A stretch of DNA of 64,000 bases from Pyxidicoccus caerfyrddinensis (GCF_010894405.1 NZ_JAAIYA010000002.1:744001-808000); one strand, 5' to 3'. Numbered from the stretch's first letter, positions 41,301-50,466 are shown. Translations and numbers: made by a program. Notes: generated by a model not told the origin, from the sequence alone.

Positions 41301-42426
41301 CGACGACGGCAATGCCTGCACCCAGAGCGACACATGCCAGTCAGGTGCCTGCACGGGGGCGAACCCGGTGGTCTGCACGGCAGGGGATGCGTGCCACGTT
41401 GCAGGGACGTGCGACCCGGGGACGGGCGCCTGCTCCGCACCGCCGCTCGCTCCGGATGGCACGGCGTGCAGTGACGGCAATGCCTGTACGCAAAGCGATA
41501 CCTGTCAGGCGGGCGCATGCACGGGGGCGAATCCCGTGCTGTGCACCGCAAGCGATGCCTGTCATGTGGCGGGAACCTGCGACCCGGGGACGGGCGCCTG
41601 CTCCGCGCCGCCGCCCGCTCCGGATGGCACGGCATGCAGTGACGGCAACGCCTGCACCCAGAGCGACACGTGCCAGTCCGGCGCGTGTACCGGTGCGAAT
41701 CCAGTGCTCTGCGCGGCGGGGGACGCGTGCCACGTCGCGGGGACGTGCAATCCCTCCACGGGCCTGTGCTCGGAACCGCCGCCCGCGCAGAACGGCACCG
41801 CGTGCGATGACGGCAATGCCTGCACCCGCAGCGACTCGTGCCAGTCGGGCACCTGCACCGGCGCGGACCCCGTCGTCTGCACCGCGAGCGACACCTGCCA
41901 CGCGGAGGGGACGTGCAATTCCTCCACGGGCGTGTGCTCGAACCCCACGCGCGAGGACGGCACCACCTGCTCCGGCGGCACCTGCCAGACCGGCGAGTGC
42001 ATCCCCACGCCCGACGCGGGCACGGGTGTCGAGGACGCCGGCACCGAGCAGGACGCGGGGACGGCCGACGCGGATGCTGGAACGGAGCCCGACGCGGGCG
42101 AACAGTCCGATGCCGGCGCTCAGCCCGACGCGGGCGGCACCGACGCGGATGCTGGAACGGAGCCCGACGCGGGCGAACAGTCCGATGCCGGCGCTCAGAC
42201 CGACGCGGGCGGTACCGACACGGATGCCGGAACAGAGCCCGACGCGGGCGAACAGTCGGACGCGGGAGAACAGACCGACGCGGGCCCCCGGCCGCCCGTG
42301 AGCGTCCCGGCTCCCGAGGCGCTGGGCTGTGGCTGCGGCGTGCCCGCCGGTTCCGCCGACATGGGCTTGCTGATGCTCATCGCGGGAGCGGCGCTCCTGC
42401 GGCGCTCGCGGCGCCAGCACCCGTGA
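35353..42426 (+). CDS. Giant Cys-repeat lipoprotein with MYXO-CTERM sorting tail
   Basis: A 2357-residue surface protein. The TTG start (GGGGGAAG 7 nt upstream) gives a lipoprotein signal with lipobox LAAC (Cys29). Residues 270-1015 hold about 13 beta-rich repeats of 55-60 residues (RVRASDGxVLD, then FLVVWxDxR), suggesting propellers. A Cys cluster follows (residues 1020-1135, CASGFCTDGVCC). Residues 1139-2201 are 19 tandem 56-residue modules with eight cysteines each (DGTACDDGNACTQSD start). Then come a DAG-rich acidic tract and a MYXO-CTERM tail: GCGC, one membrane helix and RRSRR. The tail is known as a myxobacterial sorting signal handled by a myxosortase. Adhesin or cell-surface stalk is the likely role. 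Confidence 0.85.
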   Translation: MRASSVFPSWLLTLGGGALLSVWVGLAACQQPVEPPAPEAAPSVSAPFDVGAVMRQAGRTFRADKGSFTASQDTWRVRVGLDGAARFEPLHWKEPASGERGARKQERASTQAVTGAPLKVRTVSASRGGRSLLEGPSVAVREDGSLALARGPVVEVLHTGDEGLEQRWELAARPEGQGDLEVRVALGGLEYAGKTEQGHHYVDPATRLGVRYGRATWVDAAGTRTAVETVRDGGELVIRVPAAVLDGAAWPAVLDPIVSPEMGVDVPIPLPTSSSDHSPAVAFGGGVYLVAWMHYDTLNGYDILAARVRASDGVMLDVGSITISVGSRDQLSPAVASNGSEFLVVFTESPGGGLYSVRVRASDGQVLDRFGKTVAASPASAVSSSVTFDGTNYFVVWSDTRSSGTLSDIYAGRVRASDGVALDGSGIPICAQPGAQGAPEVAFDGTRYLVVWDDARAGAESDIYGARVRASDRAVLDTGGFAISVAPRVQRSAAVTFDGTQFLVVWEDARVSADSSTYDVHAARVRGTDGAVLEPDGIAIATGPGSQGAVAVASNQNGSLVVWQHTTGNMVYDIYSAWVGSDGTVRAAQPFSAAATSADRERAPTVATDGSDYLVAWEDGGPSDYDIQAARVRGSDGTGLDSTAVLVSTDVNVEDSPAVTQGGGVYFVAWRDLRNAGRLSDIYGVRVRASDGMVLDATAIPLATTPRDEGLLRVGSDGRDFLVVWSSYNVPKRAYELYCIRVRGSDGQVLDSAPVTLSEAFGDQRVGSVSYGEGYYLVTWSSAATSGDDIQATRIRASDGKVMEPGGFAVSKGARVQEAPWAAYGAGSFLVAWTDRRDEFGASGLDIYGARVRASDGVVLDDVSTGVPLSKATLRQFSPRVAFDGAQFLVVWTDARNSNNSTSSNDIYGTRVRGSDGAVLDPAGLALQAASGEQNLPALTFDGRNYLLVWNELRAGPYQVQGRWVSPGGVPLEPATFDISTGNSVDAASWGPGRALVAYASNSGSRQLRVKMRLVSDPSNGTLCTDGTQCASGFCTDGVCCNSACGGGQTDDCQACAAAASGVVDGMCGPVTASTAKVCRASRGTCDTVETCDGVNLECPEDGFVAAGVECRPAVNACDAAEACGGTSSACPADALAPDGTACDDGSACTQSDACQSGSCAGAEPVVCTAPNPCMQAGVCDPTSGVCPPPQPVADGTTCDDGNACTQSDTCQSGACTGASPVVCTAGDACHVAGSCNPSTGTCSAPTDAPEGTACSDGDACTQSDTCRAGSCIGADPVVCTAGDACHVAGACNPSTGTCSAPTDAPDGTACDDGNACTQSDACRAGACTGAEPVVCTAPNPCMQPGVCNATTGVCSAPVPVTDGTSCDDGNACTQSDACEAGMCTGANPVVCTAGDACHVAGTCDPTTGACSAPLPAPDGTACRDDNACTQSDSCQSGTCIGSNPVVCTAGDACHVAGTCNPSTGTCSAPTPAPDGTACDDGNACTQTDSCQSGACAGAAPVVCEAPNPCMQAGVCDPASGVCSPPQPVANGTACDDGNACTQSDTCQAGACTGESPVICTAGDACHVAGTCDPGTGACSAPTPAPNGTTCSDGDACTQSDTCQAGTCTGANPVVCTAGDACHVAGSCNPSTGTCSAPTDAPDGTACDDGNACTQSDACRAGSCAGADPVVCTAPNPCMQSGVCNASTGVCSAPVPVTDGTSCDDGNACTQSDTCQSGACAGTNPVVCTAGDACHVAGTCDPGTGACSAPTPAPNGTTCSDGNACTRSDTCQAGACTGAIPVVCTAGDACHVAGTCDPGTGACSAPTPASDGTACSDGDACTQRDTCQAGTCTGANPVVCAAGDACHVAGTCDPGTGACSAPTPAPDGTACSDGDACTQSDTCQSGACAGANPVVCTAGDACHVAGSCNPSTGTCSAPTSAPDGTACDDGNACTQRDACQSGSCDGAEPVVCTAPNSCMQAGVCDPTSGVCSPPQPVANGTACDDGNACTQSDTCQSGACTGANPVVCTAGDACHVAGTCDPGTGACSAPPLAPDGTACSDGNACTQSDTCQAGACTGANPVLCTASDACHVAGTCDPGTGACSAPPPAPDGTACSDGNACTQSDTCQSGACTGANPVLCAAGDACHVAGTCNPSTGLCSEPPPAQNGTACDDGNACTRSDSCQSGTCTGADPVVCTASDTCHAEGTCNSSTGVCSNPTREDGTTCSGGTCQTGECIPTPDAGTGVEDAGTEQDAGTADADAGTEPDAGEQSDAGAQPDAGGTDADAGTEPDAGEQSDAGAQTDAGGTDTDAGTEPDAGEQSDAGEQTDAGPRPPVSVPAPEALGCGCGVPAGSADMGLLMLIAGAALLRRSRRQHP
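38767..41955 (+). repeat. 19 tandem 168-bp repeats, eight cysteines per unit
   Basis: Nineteen in-frame copies, each 168 bp (the last 165 bp), run without gaps. Cysteines are at unit positions 5, 11, 17, 22, 30, 36, 42 and 49, so four disulphides per unit are expected. Two unit types alternate: type A contains CTAPNPCMQ and type B contains CTAGDACHVAG. Type A occurs at units 1, 4, 7, 10 and 15, pointing to duplication of a three-unit block. Confidence 0.95.
42066..42284 (+). repeat. Three 75-bp acidic DAG-rich repeats
   Basis: Units encode DADAGTEPDAGEQSDAG and similar, 25 residues each (the third is shorter), between the Cys modules and the C-terminal sorting tail. It probably forms an extended negatively charged spacer that could cross the outer surface or bind calcium. 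Confidence 0.85.
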
Positions 42427-42446
42427 CGTGAATGCGGAAGGCTTCC

Positions 42447-42475
42447 CCCTTCCGGGCGAGTACGGCCCGGAAGGG
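42447..42475. terminator. Bidirectional terminator hairpin
   Basis: CCCTTCCGGGC and GCCCGGAAGGG form a perfect 11-bp stem with a 7-nt loop between the convergent stops at 42426 and 42490. No T tract. Confidence 0.75.
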
Positions 42476-42489
42476 TGGGAGACCGGGCC

Positions 42490-43098
42490 CTACTTCCGGT
42501 GGGTCAGGTACTGCTCCATGTAGACCTTGGCCTGCGCCAGCTTGGCCTCCACGAAGCGGTCATCCTCATCCGGCTCGGGAGGGGGCATCGGCTTGCCCGG
42601 CTCGTTCCCGAAGTCCACCGCCGCGGCCAGCAGGTTGCGCGCCGCGTTGCCGCCGCCGAACAGCTTCGCCAGGATGCCCGTCTCGACGTCCAGCCAGCGC
42701 GCGGCCTGGCGCATGACGTCCAGCACTTCACCCTCCACGGCCTTCGAGGGGCGGCCCGGGCCGCTGACGCACGTGCGGGCGTAGCTGTGCTCCCGGTCCA
42801 CGAAGATGCCCAGCGCCCTGTCGCGGAAGTCCTGCGCCAGGGCCTGCGTCATCGCGTCCAGCTGCTCCTCCAGGAAGGGCTGCTCGGACTTGCGCGCCTT
42901 GCGGCCGGGGGCAGGGGGCAGCTCCAGCTCGGCGGCGTGCCAGCCCGCCTCGGAAAGGCCCTCGGGCGGCGACTCCAGCCACTTCACTTCAGGCGTGGGC
43001 AGGTCGACCGCCTCACATACGCGCTTCAGCGTCTGGCGCAGCGCGGTGAGGTTACCTTCAACGTCGGAGAGAAAGAGGATGAGTCGGCGGTGGGACAA
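42490..43098 (-). CDS. Conserved protein of unknown function
   Basis: A 202-residue cytoplasmic protein with no motif I recognise. It opens SHRRLILFLSDVEGNLTALRQ, has a basic-acidic middle (GRKARKSEQP) and ends in a helical segment (EAKLAQAKVYMEQYL). I place the start at the TTG at 43098, with AGGAAAGG 8 nt upstream; a second TTG 7 codons upstream is also possible. It lies downstream of the carboxyltransferase gene (117 nt) on the same strand and could be co-transcribed with it. Confidence 0.65.
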   Translation of the reverse strand: MSHRRLILFLSDVEGNLTALRQTLKRVCEAVDLPTPEVKWLESPPEGLSEAGWHAAELELPPAPGRKARKSEQPFLEEQLDAMTQALAQDFRDRALGIFVDREHSYARTCVSGPGRPSKAVEGEVLDVMRQAARWLDVETGILAKLFGGGNAARNLLAAAVDFGNEPGKPMPPPEPDEDDRFVEAKLAQAKVYMEQYLTHRK

Positions 43099-43215
43099 AA
43101 TGGGTTCCTTTCCTGGCAACCTGAAAGCCCGCGCGCCACCCTCAAATTTCCAGGATGGCGCGTGCCTGCCTGCCCTCCAGCCAGGGGAGGGCAGCCCTGC
43201 CGCCGAGGGAACACC

Positions 43216-44775
<1,560 letters not shown>

Positions 44776-44785
44776 GGGCGCCCCT

Positions 44786-45475
44786 CTAGCACGATTGGCC
44801 GGGGTACGCGCTCCCCGGAAGCACGGCGTCCACCCCCGCGAGGTCCAGGCCATAACGCTGCCGCACCTCGGCAAGGGGCAGCTCCCACATCCGGCGCCAG
44901 GGCGCGCCGAAGAGGAGGCGGGCGCGGCGGCCCAGCAGCCACCCCCGGACGATGGCGCGCATGCGCACGTCCCGCTCGGAGAAGGCGTAGAGGAGGGTGT
45001 TGGCCAGCCCTCCGGCGAGGATGCCCAGCGCGAAGGGGCTGCCCACCTGGGCGAGGCTGAAGGCCTGGATGCCCAGCTCGCCGGCCACGTCGGTGTGGAA
45101 GCCGGTGAGGACGTGCCAGACGTCGTGGGACTCCAGCATGTGGGCCCGCACGTACTCCTCGTCCGTGTGGGCCTCCAGGGCGTGGAGGGCGTCCGGGTCC
45201 AACCCGTTCTCCACCAGGTGGTCCGCGAAGGCGCGGCCCAGCGTCCCTTCCGGGAGGTCGCGCAGCGCGGCCAGGTGGAGGAAGCCCACGCGCGGGCGCT
45301 CGACGAAGGCCTGGGCGGCGGAGTCGTGCTGCATCAGCCGCTCCACCAGCCTGCGCATGGCGGTGGGCGGGGCCAGTACCGCGGCCAGCTCGAGGATGTC
45401 CTGGAGCTGCTCCGGGTCCCGGAGCGCGCGGGCCATCCGCCACGCCGTCCGGGCATACGCGACGGGGTTCCGCAT
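44786..45475 (-). CDS. Coq4 family protein
   Basis: A 229-residue protein with the Coq4 metal-binding pattern HDxxH-x11-E complete: H117, D118, H121 and E133 in [18 protein letters not shown]. Coq4 takes part in ubiquinone biosynthesis (C1 decarboxylation and hydroxylation in recent work). Myxobacteria are generally reported to rely on menaquinone, so the role here is unclear. The start is the ATG at 45475. It lies 10 nt upstream of the carboxyltransferase gene and so may share its transcript. It diverges from the site-2 protease gene. Confidence 0.82.
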   Translation of the reverse strand: MRNPVAYARTAWRMARALRDPEQLQDILELAAVLAPPTAMRRLVERLMQHDSAAQAFVERPRVGFLHLAALRDLPEGTLGRAFADHLVENGLDPDALHALEAHTDEEYVRAHMLESHDVWHVLTGFHTDVAGELGIQAFSLAQVGSPFALGILAGGLANTLLYAFSERDVRMRAIVRGWLLGRRARLLFGAPWRRMWELPLAEVRQRYGLDLAGVDAVLPGSAYPGQSC

Positions 45476-45704
45476 GCCTGCCTCTCGAGCTGTAGGTCGC
45501 GACCCCGGGTCGGGCGTCGTGGCTGGCCCGCAGGGTACGCGTAGGGCGGAACGGAGGAGGGTGCATGCGTCTGGGCGGTGCTCGCGGGAGGACATCCCGA
45601 GCGCCCGGGAGCGGACACTCAGGAGGCGGGCGGCCGAACGGGCAACTCCCGGGCCCGTGCGGACCGCGATGGGGGGACGGACGTTTCGAGTCTGGAGGTC
45701 CGCC

Positions 45705-46862
45705 ATGCGCGCTGCTCGGGGTTCTTTGCAGGTGGGCGCGTTCCGCGGCATTCCCATCCGCGTCCACTTCTCGTTGTTGCTCATCCTGCCCTTGCTGGCG
45801 TTCAGCTTCGGCGGGGCCTTCCGCCGGGCGGCGGAAGTGGCCGAGGTGCCGCCGGAGCGGTTGCTCGGCTCACCTGCGTGGTGGGGGCTGGGGGTGGCGG
45901 TGGGCCTGTTCTTCTCCGTGTTCGTGCACGAGCTGGCGCACACCGTCTACGCGCTGGCCCGTGGCGGGCGGGTGCGCTCGATTACGCTGATGATGGTGGG
46001 CGGCGTGTCGGAGCTGACGGAGGCGCCGCCGCGCCCGAGGGATGAGGCGCTGATGGCGCTGGTGGGGCCGCTCACCAGCCTCCTGCTGGCGGCCATCTTC
46101 GGGGCCGTGACGTGGCTCTTGCAGGGCACGCGCTCCTTCAACCTCCAGTTCGCGTGCTTCTACCTGGCGAGCCTCAACCTCTTCCTGGGCGCGTTCAACC
46201 TGCTGCCCGCGTTCCCCATGGACGGCGGGCGCATCGTCCGCGCGTCGCTGACGGGGCGGCTGGGCGCGGTGCGCGCGACGCGGGTGGCGTCGCTGATGGG
46301 GCGGGGCTTCGCGGTGCTGCTCGGCCTGGGGGGCGCGCTGACCCTCAACCCGTTCATGATGGTCATCGCGGTGTTCATCTACCTGGGCGCGGAGGGCGAG
46401 GCGCGGCAGGTGCGGATGAAGGCCACGCTGGCGCGCGTGCCGGTGTCGGCGCTGATGACGCCGCGGCTGGCGGGCGTGGAGGCGTCGTCGTCGCTGTGGG
46501 AGGCGATGTGGGCGCTGCGGCAGGCGCGGCGGCTGGTGCTGCCGGTGACGGAGGACGGGCGGCCCGTGGGCTGGGTGTGGCTGGAGCCCGTGCAGCAGGT
46601 GCCGGAGGCGGAGCGGGCCACGCGCACCACGCGCGAGCTGATGCGTCCGGTGCTGGTGGCGGAGATGGAGGAGGACGGGTGGACCGCGCTGCGGCGCATG
46701 GCGGAGAACGAGGTGCCGCACCTCGCCGTGGTGGCGGCGAACGGGAGCCTGGTGGGCACCCTGGACCTGGCGGACGTGCAGCGCGGGCTGGCGCTGTACG
46801 AGGCGCGGGCGGAGCGCGCCGGGCCCCGGCCGCGGGACTTCCGGCAGGAGCGTCCGGCGTGA
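45705..46862 (+). CDS. Site-2 protease family metalloprotease with CBS domains
   Basis: A 385-residue intramembrane zinc protease. HExxH is in FVHELAHTVYAL (H75, E76, H79). The second metal site is in NLLPAFPMDGG (D173), close to the NPDG type. There are about six membrane helices up to residue 225. Residues 245-370 form a CBS pair (ALMTPRLAGVEASSSLWEAM; ELMRPVLVAEMEEDGW), so nucleotide or metabolite control is likely. SpoIVFB-like layout. TGGAGG is 9 nt upstream of the ATG. Targets are probably anti-sigma factors or membrane regulators, none of which is adjacent. Confidence 0.92.
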   Translation: MRAARGSLQVGAFRGIPIRVHFSLLLILPLLAFSFGGAFRRAAEVAEVPPERLLGSPAWWGLGVAVGLFFSVFVHELAHTVYALARGGRVRSITLMMVGGVSELTEAPPRPRDEALMALVGPLTSLLLAAIFGAVTWLLQGTRSFNLQFACFYLASLNLFLGAFNLLPAFPMDGGRIVRASLTGRLGAVRATRVASLMGRGFAVLLGLGGALTLNPFMMVIAVFIYLGAEGEARQVRMKATLARVPVSALMTPRLAGVEASSSLWEAMWALRQARRLVLPVTEDGRPVGWVWLEPVQQVPEAERATRTTRELMRPVLVAEMEEDGWTALRRMAENEVPHLAVVAANGSLVGTLDLADVQRGLALYEARAERAGPRPRDFRQERPA

Positions 46863-46869
46863 GGATGCG

Positions 46870-48846
46870 TCAGGCCGCCGCGGCGCTCACGCCATAGAAC
46901 TGCTGGCTCAGCTCCGCCTCGCTGGCGAACCTCGGGTACTTGCCCTGCTTGAGCGACGTGCTGTCCGGCAGCGCGGTGGCGCTGGAGTACTCCAGCAGGT
47001 CGGTGATGAGCTTCGCGAACGCGTCGCGCTGCGGGAGGCCCGGGTAGAGCTGCGGCAGCGACAGGCCCGGGACGTTGATGCGCAGCACCATCGGCCCCTC
47101 GGCGCCGCTGCCCCAGGACACCACCAGGTCGGTGAGCACCGTCTGGCGGGGCGGCGCTCCCGGCGCACCGGCGATGGGCAGCATGCCGACGGCGACCGCG
47201 AGCACCTCCGTCACCGCGAGGGTGCGGCGCTGGCCGTTGGCGGACTCCAGGCTCAGGGCCTTGTCGCTCAGGCTGAGGATGCGGCAGGGGATGATGCGCG
47301 GCGGAGCGGAGGGCGCGTCGATGGCGGGCAGGGGCTGTCCCAGCTCCACCCCGCGCCGGCCGCGCTCGTCCAGCGAGCGCTCCAGTTGCTGCTCCAGGGC
47401 CTGGACGCGCTCGGCCAGCGTGGCGGCGTCTCCCGTCAGCAGCGTCTTCACGCGGGCCAGGTACTCGCCCGCCTTCTCCGGATGCTTGTGTTGCGCCAGC
47501 CGCAATTCCGCGGCCCGGATGAGCGCCCGCACGGCGACAGTGCCCGCGCCCGTGCCGGCCACGACGTACAGCGCTTCCGTCGTGGGCGCGGCGGCGGGCG
47601 GAGCGTCCTCTCCCTCCAGCGCCTGCGCCACGCGCCAGGCGGTGGCGGGGCGCAGCCGCTCCAGGGGGAGCAGCGTGCCGAGCTGCTCCAGTGAGCCCCA
47701 GACGGCCTCGGCCGAGGCGCGTCCAGCGAGCAGGTTCAGCGCCCGCTCCACCCGCGTGAGGCCGAGCGGGAGCTTCCCGTCCTCCAGGTCCATGCGGCCC
47801 AGGGCCAGCAGCGAGTCCGTGTGGTCCGGCTGGCCGGACAGCACTCGCGTGAAGCCCTCGCGCGCCTCGTCCCGGTCTCCCCTGTCCAGCGCGGCCTGCG
47901 CGTCCGCCACGCGGGGGTCCGCCACCCAGCCTCCCTGCGCCGCCGCGAGCGCGGGCGCCACCACGCGCTCTTCCAGACGCGTGGCCCGCATCAGCGAGGC
48001 CCCCGCGAAGCCGAAGGCGAAGCCGCCGATGTGGGCCATCACCGCCACGCCCGTGTCATTGCCCCAGAGGAGGTAGTTCAGCACCTCGTTGCCGAACCAC
48101 AGGCCCGCCCAGGCCCAGCCGGGCACGGGCAGGGTTCCGCGCCAGATGCGCAGAATCCAGATGAAGTAGCCCACGCGGACCCGGCGCTGCGCGAAGCGCA
48201 GGCAGAACGCGCCCATGCACGCGGCCACGGCGCCGGACGCGCCGACCATCACCCCCTGCGACGAGGGCTCGAGCGCGAAGTGGGCGAGGCCCGCCACCAG
48301 GCCTCCCGCCAGGTAGAAGGCCGCGAAGAGGGGCCGTCCCCAGGCGTCCTCGAGCAGGAGGCCCACGACGTAGAAGAAGAGCATGTTGCCCAGCAGGTGC
48401 ATCCACCCGAGGTGCAGGAACATGTACGTCAGCCAGCCGGGCTGGGCGATTCCGCGCGCGGGCACCAGCGCGAAGCGCCGCAGTGACGCGCTGTCGGTCC
48501 TGACCATCAGCTCATCGCAGCGCGCGTCCAGCTGCTGCTGACGCTTCGCCACGTCCACGGACGGGTCGTCGTTCTCCTTCGCCTTCTCGCGCAGCTTCGC
48601 AATCAGCTTCCGGCCGTGGTCGGACAGGAAGCGCTCGGAGCAGGCGGCGGGGAACACCAGCGCGGAGTGCTCGAGCGACTGCTTCGCCAGCTCATTCACG
48701 TCGTCATCGCCCACGCCCAGCGGCTCGGAGGGGATGACCCACGTGGCGACGAACGCGAGGACGCACACGACGGCGATGCCGATGGACACGCGGGGCAGGC
48801 GGTCCAGCTCCGCTCCGTCCACACCCAGTGGCAGGAAGATCATCAT
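46870..48846 (-). CDS. Rhomboid family intramembrane serine protease with long C-terminal region
   Basis: A 658-residue protein. The rhomboid core (residues 15-285) has a large insertion after the first helix (residues 40-125) and an intact active site: N154 (HLLGN), S204 in VGASGAVAA and H272 in AHIGGFAFGF. Residues 310-530 are a TPR-like helical region. Residues 555-655 form a beta-rich domain of unknown type (IIPCRILSLSDKALSLES). The start is ATG at 48846, with another Met next to it. Most rhomboids lack the ~380-residue C-terminal part. It is convergent with the site-2 protease gene, 7 nt apart. Confidence 0.88.
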   Translation of the reverse strand: MMIFLPLGVDGAELDRLPRVSIGIAVVCVLAFVATWVIPSEPLGVGDDDVNELAKQSLEHSALVFPAACSERFLSDHGRKLIAKLREKAKENDDPSVDVAKRQQQLDARCDELMVRTDSASLRRFALVPARGIAQPGWLTYMFLHLGWMHLLGNMLFFYVVGLLLEDAWGRPLFAAFYLAGGLVAGLAHFALEPSSQGVMVGASGAVAACMGAFCLRFAQRRVRVGYFIWILRIWRGTLPVPGWAWAGLWFGNEVLNYLLWGNDTGVAVMAHIGGFAFGFAGASLMRATRLEERVVAPALAAAQGGWVADPRVADAQAALDRGDRDEAREGFTRVLSGQPDHTDSLLALGRMDLEDGKLPLGLTRVERALNLLAGRASAEAVWGSLEQLGTLLPLERLRPATAWRVAQALEGEDAPPAAAPTTEALYVVAGTGAGTVAVRALIRAAELRLAQHKHPEKAGEYLARVKTLLTGDAATLAERVQALEQQLERSLDERGRRGVELGQPLPAIDAPSAPPRIIPCRILSLSDKALSLESANGQRRTLAVTEVLAVAVGMLPIAGAPGAPPRQTVLTDLVVSWGSGAEGPMVLRINVPGLSLPQLYPGLPQRDAFAKLITDLLEYSSATALPDSTSLKQGKYPRFASEAELSQQFYGVSAAAA

Positions 48847-48962
48847 CGCGGCAGGTCCCCCTCGAGGGGCGGCAGGGCGCCCCCTCGCGTCACGCGACGC
48901 CCGGGCTGTCCGGCGCGTGCGTTCCCGCCCTCTATCATGCCGTGCTTCCCCGGCGTCTGGCA

Positions 48963-48982
48963 CGCCCCGTCACAGCGGGGCG
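48963..48982 (-). terminator. Possible stem-loop downstream of the exported protein gene
   Basis: CGCCCCG and CGGGGCG form a 7-bp GC stem with a 6-nt loop, 28 nt past the stop of the gene ending at 49011 on the minus strand. There is no T run. Confidence 0.3.
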
Positions 48983-49010
48983 GCGCTCCAGGTAGGGCGG
49001 GCGGGCGGGG

Positions 49011-50399
49011 CTACTTCGCCGCCGGCAGCGTCCAGGTGAGGGAGAAGCGGTGCGCGCCGCCGGGGGCGCTGTCCATCCACCCGGTGATTCGCTCGCTCTG
49101 CTCCAGCAGCGGGCCCAATTCCGAGCTGATGGCGAAGAGCGCGGCGAGCTGCTCATCCGCGAGCACGTCCGACAGCGACACCTGGTTGAGCCCGCGCGCC
49201 AGGCGCTTGGGGTCCAGCGAGAAGTCCGCCGCGCGCTCCAGCTTCGCGCCCGCCGCCGGCAGCGCGGCCAGCGTGGCCTGCGTCACCGCCTCGTCGTTGC
49301 CCACTACCAACTGCTTGTCCTTGAGGCGCACGAAGACGCTGCCGCCCTTCACCGCCAGGGCCCAGCCGTCCGCCAGCGCCTTCGCGCCCGGGAAGCTTCC
49401 CATGGGTGCCAGCGCGGACTTCACCGCCGCCGCGTCCGTCACCTCCGCGGCCAGCGCCTGGCGCACGGCGAAGAAGCGCGTCTCCGGCGCGCGCAGCGAG
49501 CCGCGCACCTGCACGTAGTCCATGTTCACCAGCAGGTTGCCGGTGAGCTGCTTCGCCACCGAGTCCGCCATGGCCTGCACCTGCTCCTTCGGACACGCGG
49601 GGCACACGGACTGGATGGTGGCGCGCAGCGAGCCCACCGCCTGCGCCACGCCCGCGGGCGCCACCGCCGCGCGCGAGAAGAGCATGCCGTCCGCCTTCAT
49701 CGCCCCGTAGGGGCTGGTGCTCTTCGCCTGGAAGGGAGGCAGCGGCAGCTTCAGCGCCGTGCCGTCCACCTTCAGCGCCGTGCCCGTGCCGTCCAGCCCC
49801 ACCACCGTGCCGCCCGACGCGAGGTACGCCACGCCCGACACGTTGCCCAGCCGCGCGTCCGGCGCGGGCGCCTTGCCCACCAGCTTCACCGCCTCCTTCA
49901 GCAGCGCGGGCCCGCCCGTGTCGGTGGCGCCGAAAGAGCACACGTCCTGGCCCTTGAGGGCATAGCCCATGGCGCCGCCCGCCGCGCGCGACACGCTCAC
50001 CGTCGTCACGCCCTTGGACGTCTTGGGCTTCGCCTCCTCGCCACCGGCGGCGGTGATGGCCTCGGCGGCCTTCGTCTGGAAGAGCTTCGCGTCCTTCACG
50101 CGCAGGCAGGACACGCGGCCGTCCTCGCGCAGGGACACCGTGGCCGGGCCCGCCGGGTCCAGTCCGGCCTCGGAGAGCGTCTCCGGCTTCGTCGGGTCGA
50201 TGACGAGGAAGGGGTGCAGCTCCGCGCGCCAGGCGGACGGACGCAGCACCGGCGCGTGCGTGCCCGCGCGCTCCAGGAAGGCGGACAGGCCAGTCATCGC
50301 ATCCAGCTTCGGGACGTGGACGACAGTCTGCGCCGACGCGGCGGAGCGGGGGGCGGGAGCCGCGGCCAGGGTGGCCGCCAGGACGAGCGAGGAGAACAT
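49011..50399 (-). CDS. Exported protein, unknown
   Basis: A 462-residue protein with a signal peptide (MFSSLVLAATLAAAPAPRSAASA). The mature part is Ala/Gly-rich with mixed alpha/beta composition, resembling bacterial proteins that carry a DUF3352-like fold, but I could not confirm it. A Cys pair occurs in CPACPKEQV. The start is the ATG at 50399, with GGAGAA overlapping. It is monocistronic in appearance. Confidence 0.65.
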   Translation of the reverse strand: MFSSLVLAATLAAAPAPRSAASAQTVVHVPKLDAMTGLSAFLERAGTHAPVLRPSAWRAELHPFLVIDPTKPETLSEAGLDPAGPATVSLREDGRVSCLRVKDAKLFQTKAAEAITAAGGEEAKPKTSKGVTTVSVSRAAGGAMGYALKGQDVCSFGATDTGGPALLKEAVKLVGKAPAPDARLGNVSGVAYLASGGTVVGLDGTGTALKVDGTALKLPLPPFQAKSTSPYGAMKADGMLFSRAAVAPAGVAQAVGSLRATIQSVCPACPKEQVQAMADSVAKQLTGNLLVNMDYVQVRGSLRAPETRFFAVRQALAAEVTDAAAVKSALAPMGSFPGAKALADGWALAVKGGSVFVRLKDKQLVVGNDEAVTQATLAALPAAGAKLERAADFSLDPKRLARGLNQVSLSDVLADEQLAALFAISSELGPLLEQSERITGWMDSAPGGAHRFSLTWTLPAAK

Positions 50400-50466
50400 G
50401 TCCCCGTGAGAACAGCCGGGCTCCAGGGCTGTCAAGGATGACGCGCCCGCTCCCCCTCCTGGAGTG

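Noticed and set aside
38767-41955. Tandem repeats as a CRISPR array
   Set aside because: Units are 168 bp and coding, have no short repeats with unique spacers, and no cas genes are near.
40043-42301. Long alternative frames in the giant gene, up to 752 residues on the plus strand and several on the minus strand
   Set aside because: They arise because the 168-bp repeat keeps the same frames open. The eight-cysteine frame is the one with a signal peptide, sorting tail and fixed cysteines.
45476-45704. 229-nt divergent gap upstream of the site-2 protease and Coq4 genes
   Set aside because: I looked for promoters, palindromes and small ORFs and found nothing I could support.
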